Positions 1-7,261 of a stretch of DNA of 64,000 nt are shown here, piece by piece. The position numbers and the translations under genes were made by a program. The stretch covers positions 1-64,000 of the forward strand of contig NZ_PNCJ01000043.1 in the NCBI RefSeq assembly GCF_005887115.1. Reading direction: 5' to 3'. The notes under the pieces are model-generated. The model had not been told where the DNA came from. It did not search any database and saw nothing but the letters and a program-made list of their open reading frames with translations. The stretch is from Pseudoalteromonas rubra (lineage in GTDB: Bacteria; Pseudomonadota; Gammaproteobacteria; Enterobacterales; Alteromonadaceae). Position 1 is the stretch's first letter, and each line of letters starts with the position of its first letter.

Positions 1-21
1 TTGACAGTGGGAGTCATACCA

Positions 22-131
22 GACGCCCCGCTAACCCGGGGCAAATACGGAAGTTGCTTTGTGGTAAAGTGAGCGAAGCGAACCACAAAGCAACTGGAGT
101 GTTTGGCCTCGGTTTAAGCGGTTTGTTATGT
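22..131 (-). repeat. attC-like site of integron cassette 1
   Basis: An attC recombination site lies just after the 94-aa cassette gene (reading on the minus strand). It contains a perfect 14-bp inverted repeat (52-65 with 82-95, core agttgctttgtggt) around a 16-nt loop. One simple-site end, gttatgtgt at 125-133, is the exact reverse complement of acacataac at 432-440, on the other side of the same gene. That is expected when one attC is split by cassette insertion. The distal end (near 22-40, gacgccccgctaac) is less canonical and may be degenerate. Confidence 0.7.
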
Positions 132-133
132 GT

Positions 134-418
134 TTACTTTTGAGATTGCCACTTAGCAATTACTGATTGGTACTGTAATGGTATGTTCAATTTGGCTTCA
201 TTTATAGAGCCGTATTTTTGGTCTTGCTCAGTTTCCCAGTGCTCATTACAGCTAAATCTATATACTCCGTCGCCATTCTCATATTTGCAGATCGCTAGCC
301 CATATATTTTTGCTGCTACTTTCCCATTCTCATAGTGAATGTAGCCAAAAGGCTTGTCGCCGGACCAAGCCCACTCTAAGACGTTGGCCCCGTCAATTTC
401 GCTCGGTGGATTATTCAT
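134..418 (-). CDS. Hypothetical protein in integron-type cassette (94 aa)
   Basis: This small soluble protein has no signal peptide or membrane segment, and I do not recognise its family. It is rich in aromatic and charged residues (for example YIHYENGKVAAKIYG in the first half), consistent with a small beta-rich fold, but no function can be assigned. The gene fills nearly all the space between two attC-like half-sites (125-133 and 432-440) and points left, the usual layout of an integron gene cassette. It starts about 14 bp inside the cassette boundary at ATG 418. The call as a real gene rests on this cassette context and on the intact frame. Confidence 0.65.
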   Translation of the reverse strand: MNNPPSEIDGANVLEWAWSGDKPFGYIHYENGKVAAKIYGLAICKYENGDGVYRFSCNEHWETEQDQKYGSINEAKLNIPLQYQSVIAKWQSQK

Positions 419-433
419 CGGACACCTTCAGAC

Positions 434-536
434 ACATAACACCCCAATAAGCGGCGGATAATAGTTGGCTAAAATTGTGAACGAAGTGAACGCAGCCAAC
501 TGTTATGCGTCCGACTTGATTGACTTGTTAGCAGTA
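434..536 (-). repeat. attC-like site of integron cassette 2
   Basis: This attC-like element separates the two cassette genes. Its stem pairs agttggct (463-470) with agccaact (494-501), and the pairing extends imperfectly outward through the cggata/gtccg flanks. The outer half gttagcagta (527-536) is the exact reverse complement of tactgctaac (948-957), which lies just beyond the far end of the same cassette gene. This 10-bp match across 420 bp is the mark of a cassette inserted by site-specific recombination. Confidence 0.75.
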
Positions 537-539
537 CGA

Positions 540-941
540 TTAGCAATCACTTAACAAGTTGTATTTATTACCACACCAATCAACTTTTACTTTAATTGGA
601 TCTGAATCTGAGCCTGCAATTGTGCATATACAAAAATTTGGCCACGATTCATTTTTAAACCCAAAAGTAATACTAGCGCTCTGAATATGAGACAAATCCA
701 TTTTTTCCGATTTTAGAATTTGTTTAAATGTGTCTCTAAGCGCATTGTAAGCTAATAATGTTTCTTTAGAACCATTAAACTCTTTAGTAGTAATTGATTC
801 ACCAATTAAATCAAATTCAACTTCCGTTAAACCAGATGAAGTGCACTCGTTTCCTAATCTTGGATGCAACCAAGAAAGAGCACTTACACCATGATGTGCA
901 AGGCTATGAATTACACTCCGAGCTCTTTTGATACGATACAT
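540..941 (-). CDS. Hypothetical protein in integron-type cassette (133 aa)
   Basis: I do not recognise this soluble protein. It has a basic N-terminus (MYRIKRARSV) followed by a mixed alpha/beta sequence ending in KVKVDWCGNKYNLLSDC, with several cysteines and no signal peptide or membrane helix. I chose ATG 941. A TTG six codons upstream (959) would lie within the attC half-site at 948-957 and is less likely. The gene fills the second cassette almost edge to edge and points left, like its neighbour. Confidence 0.6.
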   Translation of the reverse strand: MYRIKRARSVIHSLAHHGVSALSWLHPRLGNECTSSGLTEVEFDLIGESITTKEFNGSKETLLAYNALRDTFKQILKSEKMDLSHIQSASITFGFKNESWPNFCICTIAGSDSDPIKVKVDWCGNKYNLLSDC

Positions 942-1388
942 ACTTAGTACTGCTAACAATTTATTCTACCCCAACATGTCGGAACGTAAACCGACAAAAC
1001 GGGCTGTATTACATAACCTTATGAGCCCACGGAATAAACTCAAAGTAAACAATCTGTTGCAACTGTCAAAGTCACATCTGTGTCGTATTTGGACAAATTG
1101 GGGCGTAATAATGTTATTGGACAACAGCCCTCAAAATGTTTAGGCATCCGGTATCGAACTTACCGGATAAAGCACTTATAAAAACCGCAGGTACCCAACT
1201 GGAACCTGTTAATAACCGCAGACCAACCGAAAAATAATGCTGGTTCAATTCAGAAATGAAAATTTACTCAAGGGTAGCTTTGGAGAAGAAAAAGCTCAGC
1301 TCTGACATGGTTAATTCAAGTAATAGCGCGTGTTTACCAAACACACCTTAACTGGGCGTTATAAATAAAAAGATAAGTTCAAGAGGGT
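942..1388. other. Non-coding gap between cassettes and the NRPS operon end
   Basis: I see no convincing gene here. The only open frame (928-1143, plus strand, 71 codons) overlaps the start of the cassette gene, lacks a ribosome binding site and has atypical composition. The stretch contains a short perfect hairpin (tccggta 1147-1153 with taccgga 1161-1167). At 1346-1362 the sequence ccttaactgggcgttat resembles the end of an attC site, but I could not find a matching partner half. Confidence 0.5.
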
Positions 1389-1415
1389 AAAGCCACCTGT
1401 CACACAGGTGGCTTT
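1389..1415 (-). terminator. Rho-independent-type hairpin after the transporter/NRPS operon
   Basis: A perfect 12-bp stem (1389-1400, aaagccacctgt, with 1404-1415) closes a 3-nt loop. It begins 9 bp past the stop codon of the leftward ABC permease, so it is the likely end of the 26.6-kb leftward operon. The T run is longer on the plus strand (1413-1419) than on the minus strand (three T), so the hairpin may act in both directions. Confidence 0.8.
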
Positions 1416-1423
1416 TTTTGTGG

Positions 1424-3862
1424 TTAGTCGCTGCCGCGTAGTGAATAAATCACTCGGTTGCGGATCAGCGGGCTGCTTGCATAGATAGCAGACAACACAG
1501 ATGTGCCTACAATCACCAGCAATGACAGCAGTACGCTGACTATATCCAGCTCTACAAAGTAAGTGCTGTGGTTGCTCAGGTAATAGTAAATCCCAACCAG
1601 GCCAAGCAGGGCTATCACGATACCGCTTAGCAGAGGTGTCATCGCATCTTTAAGCAGTAAAGAGATGATACGATTTGGCGCCGCACCAATGGCCATGCGC
1701 ACGCCTAGTTCAAACTTACGCAGTGTCACACTGTAGCTGAACATACCGTACAGACCAATGGCTGCGAGCAGGATAGACAAGACACCCAGCGAAGCTGAGA
1801 TCCAGGCAAAGATGCGGTCCAGTGCCAGTTTCTGGTCATGGATGCTGGTCATGTCATAGGCGTCGTACAGGTATACCTGAGAGTGCACCTGCTCTGCCAG
1901 CTGGTTGTATTCCAGGACACTGACACGGTTGTTCGGCTTATACTTCACCATAAAGCTGGCCGCCGAGATGCTTGGAATATAAAAGCGCGGGCTGTTTTCC
2001 TGTGCAGGTACCTGCATATCTTCAACGATACCCACGATAATGTAAGGGTCTTTTTGACGAGGTAAATACACAGGGCGGTCAAGCACGTTACCACTTGGGT
2101 CAATTTGCTCGGCCATAGTGCGGTTGATGATCGCAACCTTCTGGCGATTGGCGACATCTTCTGCGGTAAAGTTACGGCCCTGATGCATTGGCAAACCAAT
2201 TAAAGGTACGTATTGCTCATCAATGAGTGCCACTCCCGGGCTGATGCGGTCACCACCGCCTTGCTCCGTGGTTACCGCTATGGTCCATTCCATGTTTTTA
2301 GTGCGAGCCATAGGGGCATTTGATCCTATACTGACTTCAGCAACCGACGGATGCGTGGCAATTTTATCTTTCAGATCCTGTACCAGACTCATCCATTGCT
2401 CACGAGTTTGCAGGTCGACTCCACCCAGCTCCATAGACACATAGGCAACCTGTTCAGATTCAAACCCAAGCGGGCGCTGGATATTGTCTAACGCTTTGCT
2501 CAGCACATAGGCATTACAGGTTACCAGCAAGGCGCTGAGGGCTACCTGGCTGGCCATCAGGGTCGTGCGCAGGCTTCTTGAAATTTGCAGGCCGCTGCCT
2601 TTACCACTGGTTTGAATGGCACCCGCCAGAGCACGGTACTTGATCTGTTGTGTGGTAATGGTGGCAAACGCAAACGCCAGTAACCAGGCAACCGCAAATG
2701 AGAAAACCACAGTTGCCACATTCAGGTGTAGCTCTGCGACGCGCGGAATATGGTTTTGTGCAAAGCTGACCAGCAGATTGTTTGCAATCAAAGTGATCAC
2801 GACAGAGAAAACCGCCGCGGCTGTCATTACCAGGCCAATTTCAGCCAGAATCGCAGAGAAAATATGACGCTTGTTGGCGCCCAGTGCGGCCTGAATACTG
2901 AATTTACGATGGTTATTGGCTGCACGGGCAAGTACCAGGTTGGTCACGTTAACCGCCGCAATCAACAGCAGGATGATCATACCCGCCAGCATCAGTAAGG
3001 TTTGAGAGCGGGTATCACCCAAAATGACCGTTTCAAACTTTTCTAAAGTAACGTCAATTTTGCGCGATTCAAAGTAAGCCACGCCAGCGTTCTCGGCGCG
3101 GAATTTGGTATTAATGGCGTTGCTCAATACCAGTTCAGCCTGTTTAGGCGATTGATCTGCCTGCAACTTAGCAACCATAAAGATATCGATGAAGAACAGT
3201 CCCCAGTCGGTATCGTCTTTTTCACTGACCGGGTTGAAGTCCCATGGCATCCACACCTGTGTTTTATTGTCGACCGACATTAACTGCGGCTCAACGAATT
3301 GAGGGCTGGTCACACCAATTACCGAGAACTTAGTGCCCTGAATTTCCAGAGTCTGGCCCAGCACATCCTGGCTGCCGGCATAAAAGTCCTGCCAGAAATC
3401 ATAGCTGATCACGGCAACCGGGTTGTGGCTGTCTTTACGTTCAGTGTCCTGAAAGCCACGACCCAGCGCATATTCAGCCGCCAGCAATTGCATGAACTCC
3501 GGGCCTGTGTATGCCGCTTTGAGTTTGCTTTTGCTCGGGTCGTTTTGCAGTATTTCTTCACCATATTTAATAAAGGTGTGTTGCTCAAAGAGCTCTGCGG
3601 AGTTGGCCATTTCGCGCAACCCCGGGTAGTTCTGGGCATTGGCGAATTTTAGCTTGCCATCGTCGGTATGACGCCAGTTACTGATCACCAGTCGTGATTG
3701 ATCCGGGTAGGGCAAAGGTTCGAAGCTCAACAGGTAATTGAGGTTAAAAATGGACGACAGGGCACCTAAGGTGATCCCTAAGGTCAGCACTATGGTGATA
3801 AAATAACCTGGTGCACGCAGCAGGTTATTCAGCGCGTTGCGCAGATTCTTTTTGAATAACAT
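1424..3862 (-). CDS. ABC transporter permease, duplicated MacB/FtsX type (812 aa)
   Basis: This is the membrane subunit of a MacB-like tripartite exporter, in the inner membrane. It has two tandem units, each a transmembrane helix, a MacB-type periplasmic domain and an FtsX-like three-helix bundle. Helices lie near residues 20-44, 287-312, 335-360 and 380-402, then 433-455, 690-715, 745-770 and 780-802. The N-terminal pattern (LLRAPGYF, then a helix, then PLPYPD) is typical of duplicated MacB/FtsX permeases such as the ADOP type. I chose ATG 3862, 1 bp after the ATPase stop and preceded by GGAGG. A longer frame to 3913 would overlap the ATPase gene. Its place at the end of the NRPS operon suggests export of, or immunity to, the peptide. 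No TolC-like channel is encoded here. Confidence 0.9.
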   Translation of the reverse strand: MLFKKNLRNALNNLLRAPGYFITIVLTLGITLGALSSIFNLNYLLSFEPLPYPDQSRLVISNWRHTDDGKLKFANAQNYPGLREMANSAELFEQHTFIKYGEEILQNDPSKSKLKAAYTGPEFMQLLAAEYALGRGFQDTERKDSHNPVAVISYDFWQDFYAGSQDVLGQTLEIQGTKFSVIGVTSPQFVEPQLMSVDNKTQVWMPWDFNPVSEKDDTDWGLFFIDIFMVAKLQADQSPKQAELVLSNAINTKFRAENAGVAYFESRKIDVTLEKFETVILGDTRSQTLLMLAGMIILLLIAAVNVTNLVLARAANNHRKFSIQAALGANKRHIFSAILAEIGLVMTAAAVFSVVITLIANNLLVSFAQNHIPRVAELHLNVATVVFSFAVAWLLAFAFATITTQQIKYRALAGAIQTSGKGSGLQISRSLRTTLMASQVALSALLVTCNAYVLSKALDNIQRPLGFESEQVAYVSMELGGVDLQTREQWMSLVQDLKDKIATHPSVAEVSIGSNAPMARTKNMEWTIAVTTEQGGGDRISPGVALIDEQYVPLIGLPMHQGRNFTAEDVANRQKVAIINRTMAEQIDPSGNVLDRPVYLPRQKDPYIIVGIVEDMQVPAQENSPRFYIPSISAASFMVKYKPNNRVSVLEYNQLAEQVHSQVYLYDAYDMTSIHDQKLALDRIFAWISASLGVLSILLAAIGLYGMFSYSVTLRKFELGVRMAIGAAPNRIISLLLKDAMTPLLSGIVIALLGLVGIYYYLSNHSTYFVELDIVSVLLSLLVIVGTSVLSAIYASSPLIRNRVIYSLRGSD

Positions 3863-3863
3863 A

Positions 3864-4571
3864 TCACACAGCCTCCGCAACCTGCTCAATGTGCTGCTCA
3901 ATGAGGCCTTCACTTAAGCGGAATTGCTTGTTGGCGTGATCTGCATACCGAGGGTCGTGCGTAACCAGACAAATTGTGGTGCCATTGTCGTTGAGTGATT
4001 TCAGCATCGCCATTACCGCATCACCATTTTTGGAATCCAGGTTACCGGTGGCCTCATCAACCAGTAGCAGAGCTGGTTCACATACCAGTGCCCGGGCAAT
4101 CGCCACACGCTGCTGCTGACCGCCCGAAAGCTGGTTTGGCTTGTGACCAGCGCGGTTCAGCATATCAACCGTCGCCAGACATTTCTCAACGCGGGTGCGG
4201 ATCTCTTCGTCGCTATATTGAGTGTTTGCATAATCCAGTGGTAATGCCACATTGTCGTATACACTCAGCTCATCAATCAGGTTAAATGACTGGAAGATAA
4301 AGCCGATTTTCTGGTTACGAATGGCTGCCGCTTCTTTAATCGAAAGGCTGCTGACGTCCATGCCATCGAGCATATAGGTGCCCTCTGAAGGAATATCCAG
4401 CAGGCCCAGAATAGACAGTAAGGTTGATTTACCGCAGCCAGAAGGGCCACAGATTGAAACAAACTCACCTTCTTTGATTTCTAAATTCACGCCACGCAGT
4501 GCATGGGTTTCCATTTCTTCCGTCGCGTAGACTTTTTTGATCCCGTTAAGGGTGATAATTGACTTGGACAT
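3864..4571 (-). CDS. ABC transporter ATP-binding protein, MacB/LolD type (235 aa)
   Basis: This cytoplasmic ATPase is the partner of the permease just downstream. It has all the expected motifs: Walker A GPSGCGKST (about residues 41-49), Q-loop FQSFNL, signature LSGGQQQRVAIARAL, Walker B LLLVDEAT and switch histidine VTHD. Length and sequence fit the MacB/LolD/FtsE clade that works with FtsX-type permeases. The start at ATG 4571 lies 19 bp after the adaptor gene's stop and has a GGGAGAA ribosome binding site. With the adaptor and permease it forms a MacAB-like efflux set that is co-transcribed with the NRPS genes. Confidence 0.95.
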   Translation of the reverse strand: MSKSIITLNGIKKVYATEEMETHALRGVNLEIKEGEFVSICGPSGCGKSTLLSILGLLDIPSEGTYMLDGMDVSSLSIKEAAAIRNQKIGFIFQSFNLIDELSVYDNVALPLDYANTQYSDEEIRTRVEKCLATVDMLNRAGHKPNQLSGGQQQRVAIARALVCEPALLLVDEATGNLDSKNGDAVMAMLKSLNDNGTTICLVTHDPRYADHANKQFRLSEGLIEQHIEQVAEAV

Positions 4572-4590
4572 AAAATGCTTCTCCCGGCTC

Positions 4591-5841
4591 CTAGTTGATG
4601 ATGCCTATTGTTTTTGATTCTTTAAAACTGGCCATATCCGATAAAATAAAGATGTCGCCCAGTTTGGCTCCTGAGGTAATTTGTAAATAGCGTCCGGCGT
4701 CTTCGCCAAACGTGACCTGCGCCCGATAGGCCGCATCGCCACTGTCATCCAGTTTGAATAAGGTTTGTGTCGACTGTGTTCTGACGTTGACCGGACGTTC
4801 GATATAAAGGGTATTTTCTAGTGCTTTAGTGAAAATTTTTGCATCGACGCTGAGTTCAGGCCGCGCCGAGCTGGATAGCTCTGCAACAAATGCAACTTCG
4901 ACCTCAACCATGCCATCCTGTACTTCTGGGGTAATGCGCTGTACTTTCGCAGCAACCTGATCGTTGCGAATTTTAACGGTTGCAGCCTGACCAATCTGAA
5001 CACGTTCAGCCTGCGACTGTGACACTTTGATCAGACCAACCAGGTCATCCTCACTGCCTACCAGCGCCAACTCCTGGCCTGCGATAACACTTTGACCCAG
5101 CTCAACCGGTGAGCGCTGCAAAATACCGCTCATGCCCGCTCTGACGGTTAGCCTGTTGACCCGATCCTGGATAGCCTGATGCTGGGCTTTTTGCTGTTCC
5201 ATCTGACCTTCCTGAATAGCGTAGGCCTGTTCGTGAACCAGTTTGAGCTGCGCCATCCGATTCTCCTGAATATCGATAGACTCTTGTAACTGCTCATATT
5301 CAAGTACCGTGGTATTGTAGCTTAGTCGCGATACTATCCCTTTCTCTACCAGCTCAGTTTCGGCAGTTTTTTTAAGTGCCAGCTTTTTATACTCGGCACG
5401 CAGTTCGCTCAGCTTAGAGGATTCGGTAAGTAACTCTCGTTTATTGTCCAGTGCCAGGCGTTTGAGATTGGCTTCTTCTTTTGATAGTGCCATCAAAGAG
5501 CGTTCTAACTCTTGCTCCATTTCCGGGTTACTCATCCGTAAGATAACCGAATCCGGGGTGACCCGGGCGCCTGGCTTGAGTACCACTTCGTCAATGGTGG
5601 CAGGGTAGCGGGCAGTGATCAGCTTTTGGCTGTTTGATCTGAGTACACCAAAGCCGGTGATTTCAGCTTGCAGCGTGCCCCGTTGCACTTGTGCTGTCAC
5701 TATGTCGTTGCGTTGGATCTTGCGCTCGCCATCGGGTTTTAAGGCAACCCAGCCCAGGATCGAAACACACAGTAACGCGGCACCTGTCATCAGATACTTT
5801 TTATTCGATTGCTTTTTAGCTTTGTGTTTGACTACATCCAT
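4591..5841 (-). CDS. HlyD/MacA-family periplasmic adaptor subunit (416 aa)
   Basis: This membrane-fusion protein links the inner-membrane ABC exporter to an outer-membrane channel. It has a basic N-terminus, one membrane anchor (about residues 17-35), a barrel/lipoyl segment (about 60-110), a long alpha-helical hairpin rich in Glu, Gln and Lys (about 110-225), a second lipoyl half (about 230-265, SGILQRSPVELGQSV) and C-terminal beta domains. The ATG at 5841 has the ribosome binding site AAGGAATAGAG. It sits between the MFS gene and the ABC ATPase gene in the leftward operon. The family handles macrolides, peptides and siderophores, so the substrate is inferred from context only. Confidence 0.9.
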   Translation of the reverse strand: MDVVKHKAKKQSNKKYLMTGAALLCVSILGWVALKPDGERKIQRNDIVTAQVQRGTLQAEITGFGVLRSNSQKLITARYPATIDEVVLKPGARVTPDSVILRMSNPEMEQELERSLMALSKEEANLKRLALDNKRELLTESSKLSELRAEYKKLALKKTAETELVEKGIVSRLSYNTTVLEYEQLQESIDIQENRMAQLKLVHEQAYAIQEGQMEQQKAQHQAIQDRVNRLTVRAGMSGILQRSPVELGQSVIAGQELALVGSEDDLVGLIKVSQSQAERVQIGQAATVKIRNDQVAAKVQRITPEVQDGMVEVEVAFVAELSSSARPELSVDAKIFTKALENTLYIERPVNVRTQSTQTLFKLDDSGDAAYRAQVTFGEDAGRYLQITSGAKLGDIFILSDMASFKESKTIGIIN

Positions 5842-5890
5842 CTCTATTCCTTAAATGACGTTCCCGGGCCCTGTCGGGCCCGGCATTACG

Positions 5891-7246
5891 TTATGCGGTT
5901 TGCGCTTTAGTATCGTCAGCTTCCTGGTCCGGGCTGGCATCATCGTCATCATTGGCTTCGTCAATGTTGCGAATGTGCTTGTTCATAAAGCCCAGCACAG
6001 CAAATAGCACTGGCAGTGCCGCGAGCAGGATCAGCATTAAGCCAATACCACGACCCGGGCCGGTGCCAATGAGTGGTCCGAAGAAGTTTGATACCGCATT
6101 CTCACTACGCATAACCGGCTCAAACACATAGTCGGCCAGAGGTCCGGCGAGGAAATCACCCAGCGGAATGGTAAATTGTGCAAACATCCTTCTCAGAGCA
6201 AACACACGTCCTTGCATTTTTGGCGGGATACGTGTTTGCCAGATAACCTGGCTACTGCCGTTAATGGTAGGAACACAAAACTGGAACAGGAACAGGCCGA
6301 TCATAACGACCCAGATCATATTGCTCATACCCATGATGAACAGACAAATGCCCATGGCCAGACCGCCGAACAGAATACCGTTGATCTTGCGTTGCGGACC
6401 GCCACTCCATGCCAGGTAGCTGGCACCAACCAGCGAGCCGATACCGCCAACGGATAACACCAGACCTGTCTGCCAGTTTTCGGCAGTGAAGTTCACCATA
6501 GGAACAATGGAAATTGTGCCCATACTTACTACGAAGTTAACAAGGCAGAAAAATAATAGCAAATAGACGAGATCTTTTTGCTGGAACAGGTAGTTCCAGG
6601 CCACTTTGATCTCCTGCCACATGTTAGATTCTTCTTCTGCGCCCTCGTAAGGTTCTGGTTTAGGGATTTTCACCAGTAGCAGGGTGCACAGGGCAAATAC
6701 AAAGGTCACTAAATCAATGATGAAGATAGTGAACAGATCCACAAAGGCTAGCAGAGCACCCGCTAATAACGGACCTGCAATCAGTGAGATAGAACCAATC
6801 ATCTGCATCAAGCCCGATACCCGGCCATAATCCTTACGCTCAATCAGGGTGGTAATGGCTGCGATATTCGCCGGTCCCTGGAAGGCTGTGGCGATGGCAG
6901 AGATACCCACACCGATAAAGATGATCCACATGTTCAGCATGTCGAAGTAGAAACATGCTGCCAGACCAAGCGTGACCAATGCGCTGAGTGTGTCAGCAAA
7001 AATCAAAATCAGCTTACGATCGTAGCGGTCAACCAACGCACCGATAATGGGAGAAAAAATAATGGCCGGCAGACCGGTTATCACGGCAACCATAGTAAAG
7101 CTGGTTACTGAGTCGGTTTCGCCCAGTAGCCAGATACCGACGGCAAAGCTGGTGATCCCTGAGCCCAGTACAGATACCATCTGTCCCAGCCACATAAGGT
7201 AGTAGGTTTTCATCCCACTACTGGAGTTTTTGATTGTCTCAAACAT
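5891..7246 (-). CDS. MFS efflux transporter, DHA3/EntS-like (451 aa)
   Basis: This proton-driven inner-membrane exporter has about 12 hydrophobic segments. The conserved loop after helix 2 reads GALVDRYDRKLIL, matching the major facilitator motif A (GxxxDRxxRR). The N-terminal pattern (YYLMWLGQMVSVLGSGITSFAVGIW) resembles the DHA3 group that includes EntS and macrolide exporters. The C-terminal tail is strongly acidic (DEANDDDDASPDQEADD), which is unusual and of unknown purpose. The gene starts 15 bp after the last NRPS gene. It probably exports the peptide or gives self-protection alongside the MacAB-like system. Confidence 0.9.
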   Translation of the reverse strand: MFETIKNSSSGMKTYYLMWLGQMVSVLGSGITSFAVGIWLLGETDSVTSFTMVAVITGLPAIIFSPIIGALVDRYDRKLILIFADTLSALVTLGLAACFYFDMLNMWIIFIGVGISAIATAFQGPANIAAITTLIERKDYGRVSGLMQMIGSISLIAGPLLAGALLAFVDLFTIFIIDLVTFVFALCTLLLVKIPKPEPYEGAEEESNMWQEIKVAWNYLFQQKDLVYLLLFFCLVNFVVSMGTISIVPMVNFTAENWQTGLVLSVGGIGSLVGASYLAWSGGPQRKINGILFGGLAMGICLFIMGMSNMIWVVMIGLFLFQFCVPTINGSSQVIWQTRIPPKMQGRVFALRRMFAQFTIPLGDFLAGPLADYVFEPVMRSENAVSNFFGPLIGTGPGRGIGLMLILLAALPVLFAVLGFMNKHIRNIDEANDDDDASPDQEADDTKAQTA

Positions 7247-7261
7247 GGAAAAATCTCTTCA

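Noticed and set aside
928..1143. 71-codon plus-strand frame between the cassettes and the operon
   Set aside because: It overlaps the start of the cassette gene, has no ribosome binding site or family resemblance, and its composition looks non-coding.
1207..1365. Possible third attC site ending in ccttaactgggcgttat
   Set aside because: The end resembles attC, but I found no matching half-site or convincing stem, and its orientation would be opposite to the other two.
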